A stretch of 64,000 bases of DNA from JAWVFM01 sp963739355 (GCA_963739355.1 CAVUAD010000002.1:1-64000), one strand, 5' to 3'. Positions 36,310 through 45,352 are shown, numbered from the stretch's first letter. A program made the numbers and translations. Notes: generated by a model not told the origin, from the sequence alone.

Positions 36310-36358
36310 CGCCCGCCGGCGCGGCCGTCAGATCATCTGATTCAGGTGAGGCGGGCGC
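36309..36358 (+). terminator. Inverted repeat after the exported protein gene
   Basis: GCGCCCGCC (36309-36317) pairs exactly with GGCGGGCGC (36350-36358). The enclosed loop contains the small palindrome CAGATCATCTG. It begins on the last base of the stop codon, as terminators often do, but no T-tract follows. Confidence 0.35.
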
Positions 36359-36416
36359 CTCGCCACCCGCCGATGCTGCCGGGGCAGCCTCTTTTCAGGG
36401 TGCAATCAAACGACCC

Positions 36417-36438
36417 GCCCGCGCCCACCGGCGCGGGC
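36417..36438 (+). promoter_or_regulatory. Hairpin just upstream of a ribosome binding site
   Basis: GCCCGCGCC/GGCGCGGGC, a perfect 9-bp stem with loop CACC, ends 5 nt before the purine-rich ribosome binding site (AAAGGGG) of the gene at 36456. It could protect the 5' end of the message or limit ribosome access. Confidence 0.35.
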
Positions 36439-36455
36439 CAACGAAAGGGGACCTC

Positions 36456-36840
36456 ATGAGAGGTGTCGGTTCAGCGATTTTCGCCGCAATTCTGCTCACG
36501 GTGGCGGGGACGATCAACTTCGTCTATGGCATCGGGGCCATCAGCAACGCGAATTTCTTCAACGGCAACTCGTACGTGGTTGCGAACCTCCATACGTGGG
36601 GTTGGATCACCCTCCTCATCGGAGTCGTCCAGTTCACCGCCGGGCTCTCGCTCATGGGTGGGCGCCCCTACGGCCGGATCGTCGGGATCGCCGCGGCGAC
36701 GGTCGGCGCAGTCGAAGCGCTGTTCTCGGTCGGTGGGCACGAACCCGTTCTGGGCGCTCGGCGTCTTCGCGATCTGCCTGATCGTCATCCACGGCCTGGT
36801 CGTCCTCGGCGAGCCGGAGCGACCCGGCGGTGTGGGCTGA
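36456..36840 (+). CDS. Small four-helix membrane protein (DUF7144-like), frameshifted
   Basis: About 128 residues with four hydrophobic helices: SAIFAAILLTVAGTINFVYG, a short NANFFNGNSYVVANLHTWGW loop, ITLLIGVVQFTAGLSLMGG, then GIAAATVGAVEALFSVG and FWALGVFAICLIVIHGLVVL. The pattern matches small actinobacterial membrane proteins of the DUF7144 type. The last helix is reached only by one frame change near 36735, in GGTCGGTGGGCACG. ATG 36456 follows AAAGGGG. Function unknown. Confidence 0.65.
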
Positions 36841-36884
36841 CCGGCCCTAGCCGCTGAGCGGGGCAGCAACGCCCCGAAGCGCGT

Positions 36885-38516
36885 TCATGGCGCGCCGGCC
36901 CCCGCGGCCGGCGCGCCTTCTCTTTGCGCCCCGGGCTGGACCGTGGGGATCCGGCCGCTGAAGAACAGCGCGACCAGGCTGAAGAGGGCGAGCACCGAGA
37001 GCGCAGTTCGCAGCCCGGCGAGCCTGGCCGTCTCGTTCTCGTCGACAATGGCGTCGGCGGTGCCCGGCGACACGTGGGCATCGTCGAGGGCGCTCTTCAG
37101 CTGCGAGTCCGAGATGAACGGCGCACCGCCGGCGAGCTGCGTGGAGGCCTCGGCGACGACTCGGTCGGGGACGGCCGGGTTCTGCTCGATCCCCGTGAGG
37201 AACGACGATGTCAGCGCGGCGATCACGATCGCGCCCGTGAGAGCCGTGCCGACGGAGATGCCCAGGTTGGTGATGGTGTTCTGAAGCCCTCCCACCGCGC
37301 TGCTCTGCTCGTCGGGAACCGACGAGACGGTGACGCTGCCGAGCTGCGAGGCGAGGGCCCCGACTCCCAGGCCGGCGAGCAGCATGGGCCAGGTCGTCAC
37401 ATCGGCTCCGGCTCCGGAGTCGAGGGCGGCCACCAGCACCACCAGGGCGACGAACAGCACCGCGAAGCCGAGCCGGACGACGCGTCGTGGCGACACGTCG
37501 GGAAACACCTTGGGAATGCCGGCCGCTGCCAGCAGGAGGGTGGCCGAGAGGGGCAGCAGTCGCACCCCGGTGTCGATCGCGGAGAGCCCCAGGGCGACCG
37601 AGAGGAACAGCGGGACCGCGAAGAACAGGCCTCCCTGGACGAAGTACTGGAAGAAGAACGACGTGAGCCCGCCGCGAAGGACGGGCTTGCGCAGGATGGT
37701 GGGATCGAGCAGGGGCTCGGCACCGCGCTCCATGCGGCGGTTCTCCCATTCGAAGAACAGGTACAGCGTCGCCACACCGCCGAGCATCAGCCAGATGGTC
37801 GGTGAGAGGCCGAACCACTCGGGCGCCCCGGGCTTGGGCTGGACGATGCCCCACGTGCCCGACTTCAGGATCCCCAGCACCACCAGGGCGAGCCCGGTCG
37901 CCGACAGGGCGGTGCCCACGAGGTCGAGTCGCACGGTCCCCTCGGTCGGCTCCTCCTCCATCCGCCGAGCGAAGAGGAGGATTCCCGCCACCACCACGAC
38001 CTCGCCCGCGAACACGTAGCGCCAGGACAGGTAGGTGGTGCAGAGGCCACCGATGATCGGCCCGACGGCGACCGCGATCGCGGCGGCGGAGGCGACCAGC
38101 CCGTAGGCGCGCGGCCGCTCGCCCTGCGCGAAGTTCGACGCCACCAGCGCGACGATGGCGGGCAGGATCAGCGCCGCCCCGAGCCCCTCGAGTCCGGACC
38201 AGCCGATGAGCAGCACCGTGAGGTTGGGCGAGAGCGCGGTCACGAACGAACCGGCGCCGTAGATCACGCAGCCAATCGCGAAGGCGCGCTTGCGACCGAT
38301 GATCTGACCGATCTTGCCGCCGGTGATCATGAATGCGGCCATCACCAGCGTGTAGAGGGTGATCGCCGTCTGGATCCCGGTGATCGTCGTGCCCAGGTCG
38401 TCGGCGACCGTCGCCATCGACACGTTCATGACCGAGCTGTCGAGCATCATCAGGAACTGGCCCGAGCAGAGGATGAACAGGACGATGCTTGCGGCCTTCG
38501 ACGCCTTGCCTGACAT
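36885..38516 (-). CDS. MFS transporter, DHA2 (14-helix) drug exporter family
   Basis: 543 residues with about 14 helices. The N-terminus carries FLMMLDSSVMNVSMATVADDL, the motif D1 of the DHA2 family, where the Asp is the proton site. ITGGKIGQIIGRKRAF is motif A, and VGPIIGGLCTTYLSWRYVF is motif C, typical of drug/proton antiporters. Near the C-terminus the periplasmic loop QNPAVPDRVVAEASTQLAGG and the last helix are also family-like. A substrate such as a drug, dye or solvent cannot be told. It diverges from the membrane protein at 38619. Confidence 0.85.
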   Translation of the reverse strand: MSGKASKAASIVLFILCSGQFLMMLDSSVMNVSMATVADDLGTTITGIQTAITLYTLVMAAFMITGGKIGQIIGRKRAFAIGCVIYGAGSFVTALSPNLTVLLIGWSGLEGLGAALILPAIVALVASNFAQGERPRAYGLVASAAAIAVAVGPIIGGLCTTYLSWRYVFAGEVVVVAGILLFARRMEEEPTEGTVRLDLVGTALSATGLALVVLGILKSGTWGIVQPKPGAPEWFGLSPTIWLMLGGVATLYLFFEWENRRMERGAEPLLDPTILRKPVLRGGLTSFFFQYFVQGGLFFAVPLFLSVALGLSAIDTGVRLLPLSATLLLAAAGIPKVFPDVSPRRVVRLGFAVLFVALVVLVAALDSGAGADVTTWPMLLAGLGVGALASQLGSVTVSSVPDEQSSAVGGLQNTITNLGISVGTALTGAIVIAALTSSFLTGIEQNPAVPDRVVAEASTQLAGGAPFISDSQLKSALDDAHVSPGTADAIVDENETARLAGLRTALSVLALFSLVALFFSGRIPTVQPGAQREGAPAAGAGAP

Positions 38517-38563
38517 TCGACGACCATAAGGCCTACAGCGACCGGTTCAGGGAAGGACCCCGC

Positions 38564-38584
38564 GAATTCACCCCATACAGATGA
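38564..38584 (+). promoter_or_regulatory. Weaker copy of the CACC...GATGA motif
   Basis: CACCCCATACAGATGA (38569-38584) matches 13 of 16 positions of the corresponding part of the 25-bp motifs at 41645 and 45272. It is also preceded by GAAT, and lies between the divergent genes at 38516 and 38619. Confidence 0.3.
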
Positions 38585-38618
38585 CAGCGCGGGAACGCCC
38601 GATCGGAAGGATCGCCCG

Positions 38619-39497
38619 GTGAACCTCGTCGAGCCGGCCGCCGGATGGAGCCCCAAGCGCTCCGACGGAGCCGGCCCGTTCACCAGCCGGGTGGTCTGGC
38701 GGCTGCCAGGGGGCGGCGAGGCCAGCTGGGAGTCGCGCGCCGCCCGCAAGCGCGGCGCCATGTCGGTGTCCGGCCCCACAGGCGAGGCAGCCGCCCTTCG
38801 GCACGCCGTGCCGGCCATCGCGCGGCGGCTGCGACGGCTGAACTGGGTGGCGGCCGGCGCCTTCACGATCGGCGGCTCGCTGTTCGCGCTGGGCGCCTGG
38901 ATCGCGCAGATCGGCTCGGGCGACGCGACGACGGCGGCGAGCGTCTACTTCGTCGGCGGCATCTTCTTCAGCGTCGGGGGTTACGCGTCGCTGCTCGGAG
39001 CGATCAACGCTCCGCGCCGGGTGGGCGCGCATGGGGCTCTCGACCTGGAGCCCTGGCGCTGGTGGAGCTACGAGCCGCAGCGGATCGACTGGCTCGGGAC
39101 GTTCGTGCTCTTCGCCGGAACCCTGGCCTTCGGCATCAGCCTGGCCCACTCGTTCCTGCAGGGCCTCAGCGCGCAGCAGGTGAACCGGATGATCTGGGCG
39201 CCGGAGATGGTGGGGTGCATCCTGTTCCTGATCTCCGGTCACCTGGGCATGGTCGAGATCGGCCACCGATTCCTTCCCGTCTTCCGCCCCCGGGATCTCG
39301 GCTGGTGGATCGTCGCGATCAACCAGGTGGGCTCGATCCTCTTCATGGTCTCGGCCCTCGCGGCGTTCACCATGCCAGCGACGGACAGCCTGGTCAACGT
39401 CTCGGTGGCGAACTGGGGGACGCTCCTCGGCGCCCTGTGCTTCGCGATCGGCGGAGTGATGCAGGGCTTCGACCGCCCGCCGGCGCCGGACGGCTAG
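38619..39497 (+). CDS. Six-helix membrane protein of unknown function
   Basis: 292 residues. A soluble N-terminal ~65 residues (PKRSDGAGPFTSRVVWRLPGG) is followed by about six helices, including WVAAGAFTIGGSLFALGAWI and IDWLGTFVLFAGTLAFGIS. The latter segment recalls the YrhK-type domain. No catalytic motif is seen. The GTG start has AAGGAT 6 nt upstream, which can be read either as a -10-like box or as part of a ribosome binding site. It is convergent with, and touches, the ClC channel gene. Confidence 0.6.
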   Translation: MNLVEPAAGWSPKRSDGAGPFTSRVVWRLPGGGEASWESRAARKRGAMSVSGPTGEAAALRHAVPAIARRLRRLNWVAAGAFTIGGSLFALGAWIAQIGSGDATTAASVYFVGGIFFSVGGYASLLGAINAPRRVGAHGALDLEPWRWWSYEPQRIDWLGTFVLFAGTLAFGISLAHSFLQGLSAQQVNRMIWAPEMVGCILFLISGHLGMVEIGHRFLPVFRPRDLGWWIVAINQVGSILFMVSALAAFTMPATDSLVNVSVANWGTLLGALCFAIGGVMQGFDRPPAPDG

Positions 39498-39498
39498 G

Positions 39499-40854
39499 TC
39501 AGGTCGCGGCGGTGGAGGCAGCGGGCGAGGGATCCGCCGTCTCGACGGGCCCGGCCTGCGGCAGGGCAATCGTCACGAGGTACGCCACGACGACGCCGAC
39601 GATCACCAGCGGGGTGGATCCGGGCCCGGACTGGGAGATGAGCAGGGTGGCGACGACGATGCCCGACAGCGGGAGCTTGAGCACGGCCGCCAGCCCGGCG
39701 CCCATCCCCACGGCGACCGCGGGCGTCAGGTCGAATCCGGGCAGGTGCGAGGCCAGAACGCCGCCGGCGGCGCCCAGGAAGATGGCCGGGAACACCGGGC
39801 CACCCCGGAAGCTGCCCAGCGACAGGCCATAGGCCGCCCCCTTGAAGGCGAGCAGCAGCAGGAGCGCGCCGACCGACCAGGTCCCGGCGCCGGAGACGAA
39901 CCCCGGAAGCGCCTCCTGCCCCGAGAACAGCACGTTGTAGACGCTCTCGTCCGCCGCGCCGTGAAACGCGATCGCGAGGCCGCCTACCAGCAGGCCCACG
40001 ACGGGCAGGACCACGAACGGCCGCCGGGTCGAGAACCGCAGCGTCTCGCGAGCCAGCCGGAAGATTGCCCAGGCGAGCACGGCCAGGCCCGCGGCGAGGA
40101 GGATCGACCAGCCGAAGTCAGCCACGTCGGGCCGGTCAAATGCGGGAAGCGGCAGGGCGCCGAGCGCGTAGGCGGAGTTGCTGAGGCCGGTCCACGAGCC
40201 GAGGCCGAGTGAGACGAGCGATCCGATGCCGGCGGCGAGGAGCCCCGGCACCAGGACGAGCGGAAGCTTCGGGCCGCCCAGGCCGATCGCCTCGATCAGG
40301 ATCACGGCCGCGATCAATGGGTTGCCGAAGATCAGCGAGAGGGCCGAGAACGACCCGGCCGCGGCGAGCACCATGCCAACCTCCGACGGGGCATCCCGGC
40401 GCACGGTCCTGATCATGAGCAGGCCCAGGCCTCCTCCCAGCGCCAGCAGGGGAGCCTCCGGGCCGAGGACAACGCCAAGGCCGACGCCCGCGACTCCTGC
40501 GAGCATCACGCCGGGCAGGTCCACCGGCTCGGTCGAGGAGGCGTTCAGCCCGTATGCGGGGATGTGGCCGCCGCCACCGGGGAGCCTGACGATCGCGAAG
40601 GCGACGATGACACCGGCGATCGCCAGCACCGGCAGCGACCACCAAAGCGGCGCCCCGCCGTCGAAGCCGACGTCGCCGGGCAGGTCGGTGTAGATCCACG
40701 TGCGCAGGTGGCTCTCGAGCTCCAGGAACCCCCAGGAGGCGAGCGAGACCACCACGCCCACGATCGCGGCCAGCACGAGCAGCACGACGAACTGCCGGCT
40801 GCGCATCATCGCGGCCGGGTCCAGCCCCTGGCCCTCCGGAGCGGGTTCAGGCAC
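39499..40854 (-). CDS. ClC-family chloride channel/antiporter
   Basis: 451 residues with the full ClC helix pattern. The anion filter sequences appear as PGGGGHIPAYGLN (position of GSGIP), VVLGPEAPLLALGGGLG (position of GREGP, keeping the gating Glu but with PEAP instead of REGP), and FRGGPVFPAIFLGAAGG (GxFxP). The central Tyr segment is not certain. It moves chloride or related anions across the membrane, often coupled to protons. The start ATG 40854 lies 25 bp after the end of the GAP-family gene upstream on the same strand. Confidence 0.85.
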   Translation of the reverse strand: MPEPAPEGQGLDPAAMMRSRQFVVLLVLAAIVGVVVSLASWGFLELESHLRTWIYTDLPGDVGFDGGAPLWWSLPVLAIAGVIVAFAIVRLPGGGGHIPAYGLNASSTEPVDLPGVMLAGVAGVGLGVVLGPEAPLLALGGGLGLLMIRTVRRDAPSEVGMVLAAAGSFSALSLIFGNPLIAAVILIEAIGLGGPKLPLVLVPGLLAAGIGSLVSLGLGSWTGLSNSAYALGALPLPAFDRPDVADFGWSILLAAGLAVLAWAIFRLARETLRFSTRRPFVVLPVVGLLVGGLAIAFHGAADESVYNVLFSGQEALPGFVSGAGTWSVGALLLLLAFKGAAYGLSLGSFRGGPVFPAIFLGAAGGVLASHLPGFDLTPAVAVGMGAGLAAVLKLPLSGIVVATLLISQSGPGSTPLVIVGVVVAYLVTIALPQAGPVETADPSPAASTAAT

Positions 40855-40878
40855 TCGGCACCGTCCTCGCCACGGGCA

Positions 40879-41556
40879 TCACCAATTGACGATTCCGCGA
40901 ACGATCAGCAGCACGCCGAACACGGCGCCGGTGATGAGCGCCGCGCGCCCTCCGTTTCGCGTGAGCCAACCGTTGAATCGCCCAACCGCGGCCGCCGTCG
41001 CCTCCGGCTTCACCACATATCCCAGGGTCGGGATCTCGCACAGCAACAGCATGATCGCGTTGAAGGCGAGAACGCACAGAACCGTGACGGCAGTCGGGAG
41101 GCCCTGGTCGCTCAGCGCCGCCATTCCGGCGATCTGCGACCCGCCGGGAAAGCTCAGCACGGTGCCGACCACGAAGGTGCTCCGTGCTGAGCCCTTGCTC
41201 AGCTGTTGGCGCCATTTCGGCTCGGGCTTGTCCTTCGACTTCTCGGCCCGGCGCGCGCTCCAGGCCCGGCGCCGCGCGTCGCGGCCCGTGCCGATGACGA
41301 CGACGACAACCAGGAGCAGGACGCCGAGGGTGATGTTCAGGGCCGGGTCGACGGAGTGCTTCGACGTGTCCGCCGCGCCCGAGTCGTTCAGGGAGAAGGC
41401 CAGGAGCAGGCCGAATGCGGTGCTCGTCATCCACGCGCCGGCGAGGTAGCCCGCCAGCAGGCGCTTGGGCCTGTCCAACGTGAGCATGATCGTTACGGCC
41501 GCCAGCAGGCTGGGGTAGAGCGCGGCGGTTAGGGCGAAGAAAAAGACGCGATCCAC
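40879..41556 (-). CDS. GAP-family membrane protein
   Basis: 225 residues with about six helices: RVFFFALTAALYPSLLAAV, LAGYLAGAWMTSTAFGLLL, ITLGVLLLVVVVVIG, then a positively charged loop (RRRAWSARRAEKSKDKPEP) and FVVGTVLSFPGGSQIAGM. This matches actinobacterial GAP/Sap proteins, first linked to glycopeptidolipid export in mycobacteria. GTG 41556 has a very good ribosome binding site (AGGAGG). It is probably co-transcribed with the ClC gene. The transported molecule is unknown. Confidence 0.7.
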   Translation of the reverse strand: MDRVFFFALTAALYPSLLAAVTIMLTLDRPKRLLAGYLAGAWMTSTAFGLLLAFSLNDSGAADTSKHSVDPALNITLGVLLLVVVVVIGTGRDARRRAWSARRAEKSKDKPEPKWRQQLSKGSARSTFVVGTVLSFPGGSQIAGMAALSDQGLPTAVTVLCVLAFNAIMLLLCEIPTLGYVVKPEATAAAVGRFNGWLTRNGGRAALITGAVFGVLLIVRGIVNW

Positions 41557-41644
41557 GCGCCGGCCTCCTGGTGTCTGGGACAGGGCCCGGAAAGCGACGA
41601 GCCGTTTCCCGGTCCGGCGAGGGTATGCGGTCGAGCGGGAATCC

Positions 41645-41669
41645 GAATCACCCAATGCGGATGAGGATG
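41645..41669 (+). promoter_or_regulatory. 25-bp repeated motif upstream of the PAP2 gene
   Basis: GAATCACC followed 2 nt later by ATGCGGATGAGGATG, 33 bp before ATG 41702. The same 25 bp, with two changes, stand before the DUF2252 gene at 45272-45296. Likely a shared regulator or promoter site. Confidence 0.5.
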
Positions 41670-41701
41670 GAAGCCCTGCGGGGCGGCAGTGTGGGTGGGG
41701 G

Positions 41702-42283
41702 ATGAGCACCAAACGGCGACGCTCGTGGTTGTCGGAGGCCGAGCGTTTGGACATGGCGGTCTACGCGGCGATCGCCGGCACGAGGACGCCGTCCATCGAC
41801 AAATCGCTCAGCCGCCTGTCGCGGGCGGCCGACTATTCGCGGCTCTCCATCGCCGCGGCGGCGGTGCTCGCTCTGGCCGGAGGCCCGCGCGGGCGCATGG
41901 CGGCGGCGACCGGGCTCGCCTCCGTGGGGGTGACGTCGGGCGTCCTCAACCTCGCGGTCAAGCCGCTTGCCCGGCGCCGGCGTCCCGACCGCGCGGGAAG
42001 GCGCGTGCCCCTGGCGCGCCACGTGCCGATGCCCACCTCGAGGTCGTTCCCCTCAGGGCATTCCGCGGCTGCGTTTGCCTTTGCGACCGGGGTGGGCCAC
42101 GTGTTGCCGGCCCCGGCGGCGCCGCTGCGGGTACTGGCTGCGCTCGTTGCGTACTCGCGAATCCACACGGGGGTGCACTACCCCGGAGACGTCTTCGCGG
42201 GGTCGGTCATCGGCGGGGCGCTGGCCCAGGTCACGGCCGAGCTGGTGGAGTCTCGGTGGCGACTTCCCCCAGCACCAAGTTGA
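41702..42283 (+). CDS. PAP2-family phosphatase
   Basis: 193 residues with the three PAP2 signatures: KPLARRRRP (KxxxxxxRP), SFPSGHSAAA (PSGH) and YSRIHTGVHYPGDVFAG (SRxxxxxHxxxD). These residues form the phosphatase active site on the outer membrane face, which removes phosphate from lipid phosphates such as undecaprenyl diphosphate or phosphatidic acid. About five helices. It overlaps the SulP gene by 28 bp. A lipid kinase gene follows at 43961-45211, suggesting linked lipid phosphate turnover. Confidence 0.85.
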   Translation: MSTKRRRSWLSEAERLDMAVYAAIAGTRTPSIDKSLSRLSRAADYSRLSIAAAAVLALAGGPRGRMAAATGLASVGVTSGVLNLAVKPLARRRRPDRAGRRVPLARHVPMPTSRSFPSGHSAAAFAFATGVGHVLPAPAAPLRVLAALVAYSRIHTGVHYPGDVFAGSVIGGALAQVTAELVESRWRLPPAPS

Positions 42284-43959
42284 GCCGGATTCCCGGAGTG
42301 CTGGCGCTGGCCGGCTATCAGCGCGCCTGGCTTCGCAGCGACATCGTCGCGGGCCTGGTGCTCAGCAGCCTGCTGGTCCCGCAGGGGATGGCGTACGCGC
42401 AGCTCGCGGGGCTGCCCGCCGCCACCGGCCTGTACACCAGCGTCCTCTGCCTGATCGGATACGCCGCTTTCGGCCCCTCGCGAATCCTCGTGCTGGGGCC
42501 GGACTCGTCGCTTGGCCCGATGATCGCGGCGACGATCCTGCCGATTGCCGGATCCGGGGGAAGCCCCGAGCGCGCGGTCGAGCTGGCGTCGATGCTCGCC
42601 CTGCTGGTCGGAGCGATCACGATTGCAGCGGGGACGGTGAAGCTCGGGTTCATCGCGGACCTGCTCTCGAAGCCGACGCAGATCGGCTACATGAACGGCC
42701 TGGCCCTGACGATCCTGGTCGGCCAGCTGCCGAAGCTCTTCGGCTTCTCGACCGACGCGAACGGGCTGATCGACGAGACCCGGGCGTTCGTGAGCGGCCT
42801 GTTCGCGGGCGACACGGTGGGAGCTGCCGTCCTCGTGGGCCTGGTGAGCCTGGCGCTGATCCTCGCCTTCCAGCAATGGTGGTCGCGGATTCCCGGCGTT
42901 CTGGTCGCGGTCGTCGCGTCCATCGCCGCTGCGGCTGCGCTTGGGCTCTCCGATCACGGGGTCTCGCTCGTCGGAGCGCTGCCCCAGGGATTTCCCGCGC
43001 CGGCCGTGCCGGCGCCACTCTCGGACATGCCGCTTCTCGTCGCGGGCGCGCTCGGGATCGCGCTCGTCTCCCTGACCGACACCATCTCCACCGCATCGTC
43101 GTTCGCCAGCCGCACGGGCCAGGAGGTGAACGGTGACGGCGAGATGATCGGGATCGGCGCCGCGAACGTCGCGGCGTCCTTCTTCCAGGGATTCCCGGTG
43201 AGCACCAGCGGGTCGCGGACCGCGGTGGCCGAGCAGGCGGGGGCCAAGACCCAGCTCACGGGCCTGGTCGGCGCCGCCGCGATCGTCGTAATGCTCGTGG
43301 CGGCGCCGGGCCTCCTGCGAAACCTCCCGCAGTCCACCCTGGCGGCGGTCGTGATCGCAGCATCCCTGTCGCTCGCGGACCCCGGCGGGACCGTGCGCCT
43401 GTGGCGTCAGCGCCGAACCGAGTTCTCGCTCTCGATGACCGCCTTCGCGGGCGTGGCCCTGCTGGGCGTGCTGCCGGGGATCGCGGTCGCCGTGGCGCTC
43501 TCGATCCTGAACGTCTTCCGGCGGTCCTGGTGGCCGTACCAGACCACGCTCGGCCAGGTCCCGGGGATGGCCGGCTACCACGACAGCAGCCTCCACCCCG
43601 ACGCCCAGGAGATCCCTGGCCTGGTGATCGTTCGCTTCGACGCCCCGCTGTTCTTCGCGAACTCCCGGACCTTCCGGGACCAGTTGCGGCGCATCGCCCG
43701 GGCGGAGCCCACTCCGAGCTGGATCGTGATCGCCGCCGAGCCGATCACCGATGTCGACACCACCGCGGCCGACATGCTCTCCGATCTCGACAGGGAGCTG
43801 AACGACGCGGGCATCTCGGTCGTCTTCGCCGAGCTCAAGAGCCCGGTCCGCGCGAAGCTCGAGCGCTACGAGCTCATCGGTCCCCTGGATCCCGAGCACT
43901 TCTTCCCGACGCTCGAGGGAGCGGTCGAGGCATATCGCCGGGAGGGGGGAGCGACCTGA
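42256..43959 (+). CDS. SulP-family anion transporter with STAS domain
   Basis: 567 residues. The transmembrane part has AGLVLSSLLVPQGMAYAQLAG, the SulP signature, then LYTSVLCLIGYAAFGPSRIL, PTQIGYMNGLALTILVGQL, and FPVSTSGSRTAVAEQAGAKT. The C-terminal STAS domain (GLVIVRFDAPLFFANSRTF, TDVDTTAADMLSDL) is in the cytoplasm. It imports sulfate, bicarbonate or dicarboxylates; which one cannot be told. GTG 42256 lies inside the end of the PAP2 gene, so translation is probably coupled. Confidence 0.88.
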   Translation: MATSPSTKLSRIPGVLALAGYQRAWLRSDIVAGLVLSSLLVPQGMAYAQLAGLPAATGLYTSVLCLIGYAAFGPSRILVLGPDSSLGPMIAATILPIAGSGGSPERAVELASMLALLVGAITIAAGTVKLGFIADLLSKPTQIGYMNGLALTILVGQLPKLFGFSTDANGLIDETRAFVSGLFAGDTVGAAVLVGLVSLALILAFQQWWSRIPGVLVAVVASIAAAAALGLSDHGVSLVGALPQGFPAPAVPAPLSDMPLLVAGALGIALVSLTDTISTASSFASRTGQEVNGDGEMIGIGAANVAASFFQGFPVSTSGSRTAVAEQAGAKTQLTGLVGAAAIVVMLVAAPGLLRNLPQSTLAAVVIAASLSLADPGGTVRLWRQRRTEFSLSMTAFAGVALLGVLPGIAVAVALSILNVFRRSWWPYQTTLGQVPGMAGYHDSSLHPDAQEIPGLVIVRFDAPLFFANSRTFRDQLRRIARAEPTPSWIVIAAEPITDVDTTAADMLSDLDRELNDAGISVVFAELKSPVRAKLERYELIGPLDPEHFFPTLEGAVEAYRREGGAT

Positions 43960-43960
43960 C

Positions 43961-45211
43961 CTAGCCGCCGAGGGCGATGCGCGCCAGCGCGGAGATCGTG
44001 CCCCGTGCGCTCTCGGGAAGCGCGGCCGACGGCGACACTCCGGGATGCCGGCGGGCGATTCGCACGCGCAGGGCGCCGGGGCGCGAGCGGAAGCGCAGGG
44101 GCGGCTCGAGCTGGGCCGCCTCGCCGTCGATGCCGGCTGCGATCGGGCGATCGGACCTGATCTCGAACGTCGGCGCCGACCATGTCAGCAACCCCTGACG
44201 CGAGGACGCGCCGTTCCCGTGCGAGGTCACGGCGACCCCCACGACCCCCGCATCCAGTCGCGGGCGAGTTCCGGACCCGAGAGCCCTGCCCAGGCGGTAG
44301 GGGTCGTTCGACACGAGCATCACGTCCGCGGAGGTGTGCTCGTCGCCGTCGGGGCCCGCCCAGCGCAGGTCGAGGGCCTCGCCCTTCGGGCCCAGGACCG
44401 CCGGGGCCGTCTGCGCGAGCGTGCGCAGCTTCGCGTCCCTGTACTCGTCCTTCTGGACCGCCTCGGCGTAGACGCCCAGCGAGACGTTGTTGACGAACAC
44501 GCGCCCGTTCACCTCGGCGAGGTCGACGCGGCGCTCGCCGCCGTCGACGAACGCGTCGAGAGCGCCGACGACGTCGTTGCGGTCAACGCCGAGATCCAGC
44601 GCGAAGTGGTTGCGGGTGCCGGCCGGGATGCATGCGTAGGCCAGGTCGTGATCGGCAGCGATCGCCGCGACGATGGCCTGGGTGCCGTCGCCGCCGGCCA
44701 CAGCGATCGCGTCGGCCCCACCCGCGATGGCGTCTCTGACCAGCACCAGCAGGTCGTCGCCCTGCCGGAGCTCGATCGGCTCGATCCCGCGGGCGCGCGC
44801 CTCGTCGGCCAGATGGAACCGCTCGGCCTTGCCGCCGCCCGACTTCGGGTTGTAGATGAGCACGGGGCGCTTGGGTGGTTCGACCGGGGGCAGGGCGGCG
44901 GAGTGCGTGAAGGCGACGCGGGCGAGTTGAACGGAGGCAAGGAACGCCGCAACGATCAGCAGGTTCACGACCGGCGGGCCCTCGAACGCGGCCAGTGCGA
45001 CCGCGCCAATCGCAAGCAGCACCGCTGCCGCGAGCGCCACGTCACGGACCAACCCCGTCCGCACGAGCCCCCACCACCCGATCAGGGCCCCGGCGACGAG
45101 GCACGCCAGCACGGTCAGCCCGCGCGGGAAGTGCTTCACGGTGACGATCACGGCGAGGATGACGGCCGCGGCGAGCAGCGCGAGCGAGGCTGCGGCGGCA
45201 TAGCGTCTCAT
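43961..45211 (-). CDS. Diacylglycerol/sphingosine kinase-like lipid kinase with N-terminal membrane helices
   Basis: About 416 residues. Three to four N-terminal helices (SLALLAAAVILAVIVTV, VLACLVAGALIGWWGL, LLIVAAFLASVQLARV) precede a DAGK catalytic domain with LIYNPKSGGGKAERF, the ATP motif VAGGDGTQAIVAA, PAGTRNHFALDLGV and NNVSLGVYAEAV. It phosphorylates a membrane lipid such as diacylglycerol or another alcohol. ATG 45211 has GGGG upstream; ATG 45223 is possible. Its opposite partner reaction may be carried out by the PAP2 enzyme at 41702. Confidence 0.82.
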   Translation of the reverse strand: MRRYAAAASLALLAAAVILAVIVTVKHFPRGLTVLACLVAGALIGWWGLVRTGLVRDVALAAAVLLAIGAVALAAFEGPPVVNLLIVAAFLASVQLARVAFTHSAALPPVEPPKRPVLIYNPKSGGGKAERFHLADEARARGIEPIELRQGDDLLVLVRDAIAGGADAIAVAGGDGTQAIVAAIAADHDLAYACIPAGTRNHFALDLGVDRNDVVGALDAFVDGGERRVDLAEVNGRVFVNNVSLGVYAEAVQKDEYRDAKLRTLAQTAPAVLGPKGEALDLRWAGPDGDEHTSADVMLVSNDPYRLGRALGSGTRPRLDAGVVGVAVTSHGNGASSRQGLLTWSAPTFEIRSDRPIAAGIDGEAAQLEPPLRFRSRPGALRVRIARRHPGVSPSAALPESARGTISALARIALGG

Positions 45212-45271
45212 TGCCCCATCCAAGCGCGGGCTCGGCGAAGCGTCATCACCCGAACCGGGCGACGTTGGCCT

Positions 45272-45296
45272 GAATCACCTCATGCGGATGAGGATG
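45272..45296 (+). promoter_or_regulatory. 25-bp repeated motif upstream of the DUF2252 gene
   Basis: Matches 23 of 25 bp of the motif at 41645-41669. It lies 57 bp before ATG 45353 and 61 bp from the divergent lipid kinase start, so it could control both. Confidence 0.5.
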
Positions 45297-45352
45297 CGGG
45301 GTGCCCCCGGAGGGATCCTTGTGCCGTCAGGACGAGCGAGAGAGCGAGTGCG

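Noticed and set aside
42178..43899. Long minus-strand open frame opposite the SulP gene
   Set aside because: Low-complexity Arg/Glu/His-rich translation without motifs; the plus strand encodes a clear transporter.
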